A DNA stretch of 5,614 nucleotides from Bacillota bacterium (lineage in GTDB: Bacteria; Bacillota; DTU065), in the NCBI GenBank assembly GCA_012842235.1, contig DUTE01000117.1, positions 1 through 5,614 on the forward strand. The letters run 5' to 3'. Of this stretch, positions 1-5,614 are shown in pieces. The notes below the pieces were generated by a model. That model was not told the DNA's origin. It was given only the letters and a program-made list of their open reading frames with translations, and did not search any database. The position numbers and the translations under genes were made by a program. How positions within the stretch are numbered: the first letter of the stretch is position 1; every line of letters starts with the position of its first letter.

Positions 1-537
1 ACAGACAAAAAGTAACTCTAATAGTTTTTTTGCCCACTCAAAGGCGTAGCGAACTATCCTTTCTACACCTTTTCTTGTCTGAATAAGTTCTTGCAATGCT
101 ACCTCATCTGGGGTGCCCTTTTTTAGAACACCCCCAGCACCTACATAAAGATCTTCTGTGTTTTCTCGAAAAAACATAATATCAATATTTTCGACGTTTT
201 TAAGTGGGGTAAGATCTTTTCTGTATAATTTTAAGGGGCGAAGATTTGCAAACTGATCAAATTCAAAACGGAGTGCCAACAAAATGCCTCTTTCTAACAC
301 ACCTGGCTTTACTCTAGGATCACCTAAAGCTCCAAGAAAAACTGCATCATATCCTTTAAGAGCCTCTTTATCTTCCTCGGGAAAGATCTCTCCTGTTTTA
401 AGATAACGTTCGCTACCTAGGTCAAATACTCTGCTTTCCAAGGGAATTGTTGCTGCTTTTTTCACTACTTCAAAAGCTACTTCAAGAACCTCTTTACCTA
501 TTCCATCACCAGGAATTAAAGCTATTTTTTTAGGCAT
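1..537 (-). CDS. leuB: 3-isopropylmalate dehydrogenase (partial, N-terminal half)
   Basis: Oxidises and decarboxylates 3-isopropylmalate to 2-oxoisocaproate with NAD+, a cytoplasmic step of leucine synthesis. Only the first 179 codons are present, of about 360 usual for the family; the gene runs off the left edge. Seen: the N-terminal dinucleotide-fold start IALIPGDGIGKEV (residues 5-17), the substrate helix ERGILLALR (82-90), whose Leu-Leu pair matches the pocket of true LeuB enzymes, NLRP (98-101), and RENTEDLY (124-131), where classical LeuB has RELTGGIY. That last motif places it in the broader isocitrate/isopropylmalate dehydrogenase clade; the operon supports the leucine role. The ATG overlaps the last 8 bases of leuD, with AGGTGA 5 bases upstream. 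After residue 171 the frame reads LLELLFVC, which fits the family less well than the -1 frame; a frameshift at the A7 run (25-31) is possible. Homoisocitrate or tartrate dehydrogenase is a less likely alternative. Confidence 0.88.
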   Translation of the reverse strand, partial: MPKKIALIPGDGIGKEVLEVAFEVVKKAATIPLESRVFDLGSERYLKTGEIFPEEDKEALKGYDAVFLGALGDPRVKPGVLERGILLALRFEFDQFANLRPLKLYRKDLTPLKNVENIDIMFFRENTEDLYVGAGGVLKKGTPDEVALQELIQTRKGVERIVRYAFEWAKKLLELLFVC

Positions 538-1039
538 CTTGTTCACCTGCTTCCATCTGTTTTTTGACAAAAGCAATTAATCCACCGGCTTCGATAATAT
601 CCATTAGTTCCTTGGGAAAAGCTTGGGCTTGAAATTCTCTATCATTAAAAGAAACTAGACCTTTTTGGAGATCAACACTTAATAAATCTCCATCTTTGAC
701 TTGATCTTTTAAAGAAACTTCAAGTATTGGTAGGCCAATATTAATTGCATTACGATAAAATATACGAGCAAAAGACTCAGCTATTACACAAGAGACCCCT
801 GCTGCTTTTATAGCTAAAGGAGCATGCTCTCTTGAAGAACCACAACCAAAGTTTTTCCCAGCAACAATTATATCTCCAGGTCTTACTTTGCTTGAAAATT
901 CAGAGTCCGCATCTTCCATACAATGTAATTTTAGATAGTCTAAATCTGAACTGTTAAGATACCTAGCTGGGATAATAGCGTCTGTGTCTATATCATCACC
1001 AAAGACAAAGACTCTTCCTGTAAAGGATTTCCCTCTCAC
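530..1039 (-). CDS. leuD: 3-isopropylmalate dehydratase small subunit
   Basis: Small subunit of isopropylmalate isomerase. It pairs with LeuC to convert 2-isopropylmalate to 3-isopropylmalate through dehydration and rehydration. The 169-residue length is that of the short archaeal/clostridial type rather than the roughly 200-residue enterobacterial type. Seen: [16 protein letters not shown] (residues 13-28), the swivel-domain start; YLNS (27-30), the loop that in this family affects substrate choice between isopropylmalate and homoaconitate; and the signature [10 protein letters not shown] (65-74), followed by an intact [16 protein letters not shown] segment (91-106). The start is GTG, placed directly after the leuC stop with no base between. 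AGGAGG lies 8 bases upstream inside the end of leuC, so translation is probably coupled. The end overlaps leuB by 8 bases. A homoaconitase small subunit is the main alternative, disfavoured by the leuA-leuC-leuB context. Confidence 0.96.
   Translation of the reverse strand: MRGKSFTGRVFVFGDDIDTDAIIPARYLNSSDLDYLKLHCMEDADSEFSSKVRPGDIIVAGKNFGCGSSREHAPLAIKAAGVSCVIAESFARIFYRNAINIGLPILEVSLKDQVKDGDLLSVDLQKGLVSFNDREFQAQAFPKELMDIIEAGGLIAFVKKQMEAGEQDA
543..548 (-). promoter_or_regulatory. ribosome binding site of leuB
   Basis: AGGTGA inside the last codons of leuD, 5 bases before the leuB ATG at 537. It supports the ATG that overlaps the leuD stop by 8 bases. Confidence 0.7.
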
Positions 1040-2299
1040 TTAGAGCACCTCCTTAGGATGGGTTATTTCTCCTTTTATGGCTGAAGCTGCTGCCACATAT
1101 GGACCTGTCAAATAAACCGCACTTTGAGGATGGCCCATGCGGCCAACAAAATTCCTATTAGTTGTGGAAAGAGCAACTTCATGACTTGCTAAAATCCCCA
1201 TGTGTCCCCCTAGACAAGGTCCACAGGTAGGTGTACTAACCGCAGCCCCCGCTTCAATAAAGACTTGCATAAGCCCCTCTTCAATGGCTTGAAGATAGAT
1301 TCTTTGGGTACCAGGTATGACAATCATCCGCACATCTTGGTGTACTTTTTTCCCTTTAAGAATCTCTGCTGCTTGCCTTAGATCCTCGATCCTACCATTG
1401 GTACAAGAACCTAAAACCACTTGGTCTATCTTAATACCTTTTGCTTCACTGACACTTCTAGCATTTTCTGGTAAATGGGGAAAAGCAACTTGTGGTTCAA
1501 TTGATGATGCATCAAAGTCATATACTTTATAATAAGAAGCATTTTTATCAGGATAGATCTCTTCAGCACTTTTTCCTGCTCTTTGAAGATAGGCTACAGT
1601 CTTTTTATCTGCAGCAAAAAGTCCTGCCTTTGCCCCTGCTTCAATAGCCATATTCGCCATGGTTAATCTAGACTCTATAGATAGGTTATCTATAATCGCT
1701 CCGCCAAACTCCATTGCTTTATATCTTGCTCCATCTACACCAATTTGGCCAATTGTATAAAGAATTAAATCTTTGCCTGTGACAAAAGGTTTGAGGCTAT
1801 CACCACTAAAGTTAAATCTTATAGTGTGCGGTACCCTAAACCAAGCCTTTCCTAAAGCCATAGCTGCTGCCATATCAGTAGAACCTACACCTGTTGAAAA
1901 TGCACCTAAAGCACCATATGTGCAAGTATGGGAGTCAGCTCCGATAATTAAATCTCCAGGAAGAGCTAGCCCTTTTTCTGGTATTAGACAGTGTTCAATA
2001 CCCATATCACCTACATCATAAAAATGCGTAAGGTTATACTCCCTGGCAAATTCTCGAATAAATTTAACTTGCTCTGCAGCTTGAATGTCTTTATTTGGAG
2101 TGAAGTGATCACAAACAAGAACAATTTTATCCTTATCGAAGACATTTTTAGCTAAGCGACGAAACTCTTTTATAGCAACAGGTGCAGTAATATCATTACC
2201 TAAAACTAAATCAACCTCAGCCATTACAAAATCATCGGCTTTTATATCACTTCTTTTGCTTTTAATAGCTAATATTTTTTCAGCAAGAGTCTTGCCCAA
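1040..2299 (-). CDS. leuC: 3-isopropylmalate dehydratase large subunit
   Basis: Large, 4Fe-4S-bearing subunit of isopropylmalate isomerase; acts with LeuD in the cytoplasm. Seen, numbered from the TTG start: DHFTP near residue 64, [18 protein letters not shown] (120-137), the cluster cysteine in GSCTNGR (Cys299) and the pair in PTCGPCLGG (Cys359 and Cys362), so all three cluster ligands are present. The length of about 419 residues fits the short HACN/archaeal-type LeuC rather than the roughly 470-residue enterobacterial form. Start choice: the longest frame begins at GTG 2308, but that codon overlaps the ribosome binding site AAAGGAG (2314-2308). TTG at 2299 sits 8 bases downstream of it and gives the typical N-terminus [10 protein letters not shown]. 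With that start the gene overlaps leuA by 20 bases. The stop abuts the leuD start. Homoaconitase is a possible but less likely alternative. Confidence 0.95.
   Translation of the reverse strand: MGKTLAEKILAIKSKRSDIKADDFVMAEVDLVLGNDITAPVAIKEFRRLAKNVFDKDKIVLVCDHFTPNKDIQAAEQVKFIREFAREYNLTHFYDVGDMGIEHCLIPEKGLALPGDLIIGADSHTCTYGALGAFSTGVGSTDMAAAMALGKAWFRVPHTIRFNFSGDSLKPFVTGKDLILYTIGQIGVDGARYKAMEFGGAIIDNLSIESRLTMANMAIEAGAKAGLFAADKKTVAYLQRAGKSAEEIYPDKNASYYKVYDFDASSIEPQVAFPHLPENARSVSEAKGIKIDQVVLGSCTNGRIEDLRQAAEILKGKKVHQDVRMIVIPGTQRIYLQAIEEGLMQVFIEAGAAVSTPTCGPCLGGHMGILASHEVALSTTNRNFVGRMGHPQSAVYLTGPYVAAASAIKGEITHPKEVL
1048..1053 (-). promoter_or_regulatory. ribosome binding site of leuD
   Basis: A perfect AGGAGG formed by the Lys-Glu-Val codons at the end of leuC, 8 bases before the GTG start of leuD at 1039. 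It decides in favour of that GTG, which directly follows the leuC stop. Confidence 0.85.
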
Positions 2300-3806
2300 T
2301 ACATTCACTCCTTTCAGATAGAATCCGGTTTAGAGCTTGCAGATATCCTTCTGCACTTGCTCTTACAACATCATTGTGAAGACCTCTACCTAAATAGGTT
2401 TTTTCATTATATCTAATCCTGACCATAACCTCAGCAAAGGAGTCACTCCCACCTGTTGTCGACTGCAACTGATACTCAAGAAGTTCCACCTCTAAGCCAA
2501 CTGCCCTTTCAAGTGCTTTATAGACTGCATCTACAGCACCATCACCAGCTGCAGCTTCTTTAACTATCTCATCGGCTCTTTTAAGTTTGACTAATGCCAT
2601 GGCATCATTACCTGAAAGAACTTGCATATCAATAAGTCCATACATAGCTGGGACTTGGGAGGCTTGCGTAGATAAAAGTGCTTCAATATCTTTATCTGCT
2701 ACTGTTTTTTTGCAATCGGCAAGTTCTATAAAGCGACTGAACATTTTTTCTAACTCTGCTTCAGAAAGGGAGTAACCAAGCTCTTGGAGTTTTTGCTTAA
2801 AGGCATGCCTTCCTGAGTGTTTACCTAAAACAAGGTTTGTTTTGGGATATCCTACAGATTCTGGTGTCATAATCTCATAGGTACTTTTCTCTTTTAGGAC
2901 ACCGTCTTGATGGATACCTGACTCATGAGAAAAAGCGTTTTCACCAACAATAGCTTTGTTTTGTGCTAAAGGATAACCGGTTAAGCTAGAAACTAACCTC
3001 GATGTCTGATAAAGCTTCTGAGTCACTATATCTGTTTTTATCTGATATTGATCTTTACGAACATTAATAGCCATAACAATCTCTTCTAGTGAAGCATTAC
3101 CAGCTCTTTCACCAATACCATTGATGGTACATTCTACCTGCCTTGCCCCTGCTTTAATTGCTGTGAGTGAATTAGCAACTGCAAGCCCTAAATCGTTATG
3201 GCAGTGTACAGAAAGAATCGCTCGTTCAAAACCTTTAACTTCGCAAAGTAAAAATTTGATCAATTCTTCGTATTCCCAAGGCATTGTATAGCCAACTGTA
3301 TCAGGTATATTAACAACATCTGCCCCTGCCTCTATCACAGCCTCGGAAAGTTCTTTTAGAAAGTGCCAATCACTGCGTGTAGCATCTTCTGCAGAAAACT
3401 CCACTCTTGCACCAGAGCTTTTTGCAAGGGTTACTGAGTCAACAGCTTTTTTTAGAACAGCATCTGGTAAGAGATGTAGCTTATGCTCCATATGGATTGG
3501 TGATGAGGCTATGAAAGTATGGATCACCGGTTTTTTTGCAGGTCTTAGTGCCTCTATTGCAACCTCAATATCTTTAGGGACTGCACGTGCTAAGGCTGCA
3601 ACTTGGCATGAGACTTCACTTGCTACCGCCATGACTGCCTGAAAATCTCCAGGAGACGCAACAGGAAAACCAGCTTCTATCGTATCAACGCCAAGCTTTT
3701 CTAATGCCTTGGCAATCTCTACCTTCTCTTTGGCATTAAGATTGATTCCTGGAGACTGTTCACCATCTCTTAGGGTCGTATCAAAGATCTCGACTTTTTT
3801 CCCCAT
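2280..3806 (-). CDS. leuA: 2-isopropylmalate synthase
   Basis: Condenses acetyl-CoA with 2-oxoisovalerate to give 2-isopropylmalate, the committed step of leucine synthesis. The length of 508 residues is normal for the full enzyme. Seen: an N-terminal TIM-barrel catalytic domain opening with [13 protein letters not shown] (about 8-20), [13 protein letters not shown] (46-58), [15 protein letters not shown] (96-110), the metal-binding [13 protein letters not shown] (201-213), then [13 protein letters not shown] (230-242) and [11 protein letters not shown] (294-304) of the linker region. A C-terminal LeuA regulatory domain (about 388-496) carries [14 protein letters not shown] and ends near YLQALNR, so leucine feedback inhibition is expected. 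Start: ATG at 3806 lies 9 bases after GAGGAG; an in-frame TTG one codon upstream is the alternative. The gap to the ilvC stop is 6 bases. The last dozen residues, with two cysteines, extend past the domain and overlap leuC. The regulatory domain and the Leu-type motifs argue against homocitrate or citramalate synthase. Confidence 0.96.
   Translation of the reverse strand: MGKKVEIFDTTLRDGEQSPGINLNAKEKVEIAKALEKLGVDTIEAGFPVASPGDFQAVMAVASEVSCQVAALARAVPKDIEVAIEALRPAKKPVIHTFIASSPIHMEHKLHLLPDAVLKKAVDSVTLAKSSGARVEFSAEDATRSDWHFLKELSEAVIEAGADVVNIPDTVGYTMPWEYEELIKFLLCEVKGFERAILSVHCHNDLGLAVANSLTAIKAGARQVECTINGIGERAGNASLEEIVMAINVRKDQYQIKTDIVTQKLYQTSRLVSSLTGYPLAQNKAIVGENAFSHESGIHQDGVLKEKSTYEIMTPESVGYPKTNLVLGKHSGRHAFKQKLQELGYSLSEAELEKMFSRFIELADCKKTVADKDIEALLSTQASQVPAMYGLIDMQVLSGNDAMALVKLKRADEIVKEAAAGDGAVDAVYKALERAVGLEVELLEYQLQSTTGGSDSFAEVMVRIRYNEKTYLGRGLHNDVVRASAEGYLQALNRILSERSECIGQDSC
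2308..2314 (-). promoter_or_regulatory. ribosome binding site of leuC, decides a TTG start
   Basis: AAAGGAG within the 3' end of leuA. It is 8 bases from TTG 2299 but overlaps GTG 2308, so it cannot serve the latter. The TTG start also gives the N-terminus expected for the family. Confidence 0.8.
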
Positions 3807-3812
3807 CAAAAA

Positions 3813-4814
3813 TCACTCCTCAGACTTTTTAATCCAAGGCATCATCTCCCTTAGCCTTAAACCGACCTCTTCAATTTGATGGTTTTTACCTTTTTGACGT
3901 AGAGATGTAAATTGTGGTCTACCTGCCATATTCTCAAGGATCCAATCTCTAGCAAACTTCCCATTTTGGATGTCTTTCAAAGTCTCTTCCATTTGAACTT
4001 TGACTTCAGGCCCAATGATCTTTGGCCCAACAGTCAGATCACCATATTCAGCTGTATCACTGATCGAGTAGCGCATATTGCTAATGCCACCTTCATACAT
4101 AAGATCCACAATCAGCTTTAACTCATGAAGACACTCAAAATATGCTACCTCAGGCTGATAACCAGCATTGACTAAAGTCTCAAAGCCGGCCATAACTAGT
4201 GCTGTCATTCCGCCACAAAGTACTGCCTGCTCCCCAAAGAGATCTGTTTCAGTTTCCTCTTTAAAAGTTGTCTTAAGCACACCGGCCCTTGTTGCACCAA
4301 TACCTTTAGCATAAGCTAGAGCTAAATCAAAGGCTTGCCCTGAAGCATCTTGATAGACTGCTACAAGAGCTGGAACACCTCTATTTTCTTGATATTGGCG
4401 TCTCACAAGATGACCTGGGCCCTTAGGAGCAACCATAAAAACATCTACATCTTTAGGTGGTTTGATCTGGTTAAAGTGAATGTTAAAGCCATGGGAAAAA
4501 ACAAGAGCTTTACCTGGTTTTAAGTGTGGTTCAATCTCTGTACTATAGATTGCAGCTTGCTTCTCATCAGGTAGAAGAATTTGAATAATATCCCCACTTA
4601 TAGCAGCTTCTTTAATACTTACTGGCTTAAAACCGTGAGATACTGCTAGGTCGTAATTGTGAGAACCTGGTCTTTGGGCTACAATTACATCTACACCACT
4701 TTCTCTTAAGTTTTGTGCTTGGGCATGGCCTTGTGAACCATAACCAATTACAGCTACTTTCTTGCCGTTTAGCAAACTCAAATCAGCATCTTTGTCATAA
4801 TAAAGCTTTGCCAT
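3813..4814 (-). CDS. ilvC: ketol-acid reductoisomerase, class I (short form)
   Basis: Converts acetolactate or acetohydroxybutyrate to the dihydroxy acid by Mg2+-dependent alkyl migration and nicotinamide-dependent reduction. The 333 residues mark a class I enzyme. Seen: Rossmann motif [13 protein letters not shown] (24-36); cofactor loop QRPGSHN (47-53), divergent from the usual RPGSKS-type loop; SHGFNIHF (107-114) with catalytic His108; [10 protein letters not shown] (129-138) with Lys131; and the helical domain with DLFGEQ (Asp191, Glu195 as metal ligands), [17 protein letters not shown] (Glu227, Glu231) and [10 protein letters not shown] (Ser252). All expected catalytic residues are present. 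The ATG has AGGAGG 7 bases upstream. The gene follows ilvN after 17 bases, the widest gap in the window, and precedes leuA by 6 bases, with leuA's ribosome binding site formed by its last two Glu codons. The loop leaves NADPH versus NADH preference undecided. Confidence 0.97.
   Translation of the reverse strand: MAKLYYDKDADLSLLNGKKVAVIGYGSQGHAQAQNLRESGVDVIVAQRPGSHNYDLAVSHGFKPVSIKEAAISGDIIQILLPDEKQAAIYSTEIEPHLKPGKALVFSHGFNIHFNQIKPPKDVDVFMVAPKGPGHLVRRQYQENRGVPALVAVYQDASGQAFDLALAYAKGIGATRAGVLKTTFKEETETDLFGEQAVLCGGMTALVMAGFETLVNAGYQPEVAYFECLHELKLIVDLMYEGGISNMRYSISDTAEYGDLTVGPKIIGPEVKVQMEETLKDIQNGKFARDWILENMAGRPQFTSLRQKGKNHQIEEVGLRLREMMPWIKKSEE
3816..3821 (-). promoter_or_regulatory. ribosome binding site of leuA
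   Basis: GAGGAG encoded by the two final Glu codons of ilvC. It lies 9 bases from ATG 3806 and 6 bases from an in-frame TTG at 3809, so either codon could be used; ATG is preferred. Confidence 0.75.
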
Positions 4815-4821
4815 CGATAGC

Positions 4822-4827
4822 CCTCCT
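4822..4827 (-). promoter_or_regulatory. ribosome binding site of ilvC
   Basis: A perfect AGGAGG in the 17-base gap between ilvN and ilvC, 7 bases before the ilvC ATG. It is the only ribosome binding site in the window that lies wholly outside a coding region. Confidence 0.85.
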
Positions 4828-4831
4828 AATT

Positions 4832-5311
4832 TTAGTTTTTGGCACCTCGCCCTAAGGCAATTTTTCCAGTGCGGACAATCTCAGTAATCCCATAACCTTT
4901 GAGCATGAGAATTAGTGCATCTATTTTATCTGTATCACCTGTAACTTCAACCATTACTTCTTTAGGACTAACATCAACAATTTTGGCCCTAAATATATCA
5001 ACAATCTGCAAAATATCAGACCTTTTATCAGTTTTAACTTTGATTAAGGCTAACTCTCTTTCCACTTTTTCCTCATCTGTAAGGTCTATTATCTTTAAGA
5101 CATCCACCAACTTGTGCAGCTGTTTAGTTACCTGCTCAAGGCGGTCTTCGTCTTCTTCTACAACAATTGTTATTCTGGATACTTTTGGATCTTCAGTTGG
5201 ACCTACTGCTAAGGAGTGGATATTGTAGCCTCTTCGAGTGAAAAGACCTGTGACACGCGAAAGTACACCAGGCTCATTTCTCACTAAAACAGCTAAAGTC
5301 ACCTTACTCAC
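4832..5311 (-). CDS. ilvN: acetolactate synthase small (regulatory) subunit
   Basis: Regulatory subunit of acetohydroxyacid synthase. It binds the IlvB catalytic subunit, raises its activity and confers feedback inhibition, usually by valine. From the GTG start it has 159 residues, the normal size. Seen: an N-terminal ACT domain (about 3-77) with [21 protein letters not shown] (10-30), retaining the Asn, Gly and second Asn at positions that contact valine in well-studied IlvH proteins; SRITIVVEE (45-53); [12 protein letters not shown] (63-74); and a C-terminal small-subunit domain (about 83-156) with IFRAKIVDV and GDTDKIDAL. Start choice: the frame is open back to an ATG at 5407, but that would add 32 residues with no counterpart in the family and overlap ilvB. 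GTG at 5311 is preceded by GAGGTGA, which contains the ilvB stop; a second GTG at 5302 is less well placed. This spacing suggests translational coupling to ilvB, fitting a subunit pair. Confidence 0.95.
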   Translation of the reverse strand: MSKVTLAVLVRNEPGVLSRVTGLFTRRGYNIHSLAVGPTEDPKVSRITIVVEEDEDRLEQVTKQLHKLVDVLKIIDLTDEEKVERELALIKVKTDKRSDILQIVDIFRAKIVDVSPKEVMVEVTGDTDKIDALILMLKGYGITEIVRTGKIALGRGAKN

Positions 5312-5315
5312 AAAA

Positions 5316-5322
5316 TCACCTC
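5316..5322 (-). promoter_or_regulatory. ribosome binding site of ilvN, overlaps the ilvB stop
   Basis: GAGGTGA spans the ilvB stop codon TGA (5318-5316). The GAGG core is 7 bases from GTG 5311. This supports the short ilvN start over the upstream ATG at 5407. Confidence 0.75.
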
Positions 5323-5614
5323 TCCCAAGATGGAGTTGGAGCCATTTCTGCATGGAGCATTTCACATAGTGCTGCACCGGGAGCGACCATAGGCCAGACA
5401 GATTCATCTGGATCTATTGCTACTTCAATAAAGTAAGGACCGTTAAACTGCAGTGCTTCTTCTAGTTTAGAAACAAGATTATCGTGATCTGTTAGACGAA
5501 TAGAAGGTATAGAATAGGCCTTGGCTAATAGACAAAAATCTGGCAGTGATCCTGTACAAGTCTCCGAATAACGGCTTTCATAAAATATAGTCTGCCATTG
5601 CCTTACCATACCAA
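5316..5614 (-). CDS. ilvB: acetolactate synthase large (catalytic) subunit (partial, C-terminal end)
   Basis: Last 98 codons of the thiamine-diphosphate-dependent catalytic subunit of acetohydroxyacid synthase, which decarboxylates pyruvate and joins it to a second pyruvate or to 2-oxobutyrate. The gene enters from the right edge; about 450 residues are missing. Seen: GMVRQWQTIFYESRYS, the conserved segment just after the diphosphate-binding part of the C-terminal TPP domain; DFCLLAKAYSIPSIRL, the DFxxLAxAYGI-type motif; NGPYFIEVAIDPDESVWPMV; and the terminal PGAALCEML. The Met at 5609 is internal (the Met of GMVRQWQ), not a start. Its stop codon lies 4 bases before ilvN and forms part of ilvN's ribosome binding site. 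The adjacent IlvN and IlvC support acetohydroxyacid synthase over other TPP enzymes such as catabolic acetolactate synthase AlsS. Confidence 0.95.
   Translation of the reverse strand, partial: GMVRQWQTIFYESRYSETCTGSLPDFCLLAKAYSIPSIRLTDHDNLVSKLEEALQFNGPYFIEVAIDPDESVWPMVAPGAALCEMLHAEMAPTPSWER

Noticed and set aside
1317..2021. Two plus-strand open frames (1317-1532 and 1773-2021) opposite leuC
   Set aside because: Both are short, antisense to conserved LeuC sequence, and show no protein family motif or supporting gene context.
3531..3537. Run of seven A's (minus strand) in leuA as a second frameshift site
   Set aside because: The frame on both sides of it gives expected LeuA sequence ([15 protein letters not shown]), so it is read normally.
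2587..4121. Plus-strand open frames at 2587-2775 and 3912-4121 opposite leuA and ilvC
   Set aside because: Short antisense shadows lying wholly inside conserved coding regions, with no domain signal.
4815..4831. ilvN-ilvC gap as a site for a terminator, attenuator or internal promoter
   Set aside because: It is only 17 bases, contains the ilvC ribosome binding site, and shows no inverted repeat followed by a T run.
4899..5228. Open frame of 109 codons on the plus strand opposite ilvN
   Set aside because: It is antisense to a well-conserved gene, low in complexity (Ser/Thr/Ile/Leu-rich), has no recognisable domain, and is best explained as a shadow of ilvN codon use.
5312..5407. N-terminal extension of ilvN from ATG 5407
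   Set aside because: The extra 32 residues have no family counterpart, overlap the ilvB coding sequence, and lack the well-placed ribosome binding site that GTG 5311 has.
1..5614. T-box or other leader RNA, insertion sequence, CRISPR array or tRNA
   Set aside because: The window is coding almost end to end; no leader region is included and no repeats, terminal inverted repeats or tRNA-like cloverleaf were noticed. A leucine-responsive leader upstream of the operon is plausible but lies outside what can be seen.

Overview
The window is one uninterrupted stretch of a branched-chain amino acid (leucine/valine/isoleucine) biosynthesis operon, entirely on the minus strand. Read in the direction of transcription (right to left), the order is ilvB (3' end only), ilvN, ilvC, leuA, leuC, leuD, leuB (5' half only). 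Protein motifs make every assignment secure at family level. No mobile element, CRISPR array, RNA gene, promoter or terminator is visible. There is no non-coding gap longer than 17 bases, so transcription presumably starts upstream of ilvB and ends beyond leuB, both outside the window.

Organism: the DNA is AT-rich, the ribosome binding sites are strong and purine-rich (AGGAGG, GAGGAG), and GTG and TTG starts are common. The cluster has ilvBNC joined to leuACDB, with the short type of isopropylmalate isomerase (LeuC about 420 aa, LeuD about 170 aa). This suggests a Gram-positive anaerobe of the Clostridia. Several proteins, notably KARI and LeuB, also resemble forms I associate with deltaproteobacteria, actinobacteria and syntrophs, so a genus is not proposed.

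Pathway: IlvB with IlvN makes acetolactate (or acetohydroxybutyrate). IlvC (KARI) isomerises and reduces it. The next enzyme, dihydroxyacid dehydratase (ilvD), is not in the window. LeuA then condenses 2-oxoisovalerate with acetyl-CoA, LeuC/LeuD isomerise 2-isopropylmalate to 3-isopropylmalate, and LeuB oxidises it to the leucine precursor 2-oxoisocaproate. Feedback control is expected at IlvN (ACT domain) and LeuA (C-terminal regulatory domain).

Layout: the genes are very tightly packed. Junctions in transcription order are ilvB/ilvN 4 nt, ilvN/ilvC 17 nt, ilvC/leuA 6 nt, leuA/leuC 20 nt overlap, leuC/leuD 0 nt and leuD/leuB 8 nt overlap. At every junction except ilvN/ilvC the ribosome binding site lies within, or runs into the stop of, the preceding gene. 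Start codons were chosen from these sites: ilvN GTG, leuC TTG, leuD GTG, and ATG for ilvC, leuA and leuB.

I see no novel system here. The points most worth checking are a possible frameshift in leuB at a run of seven A's near the left edge, the divergent cofactor loop of KARI, the LeuB subtype, and the leuC start.
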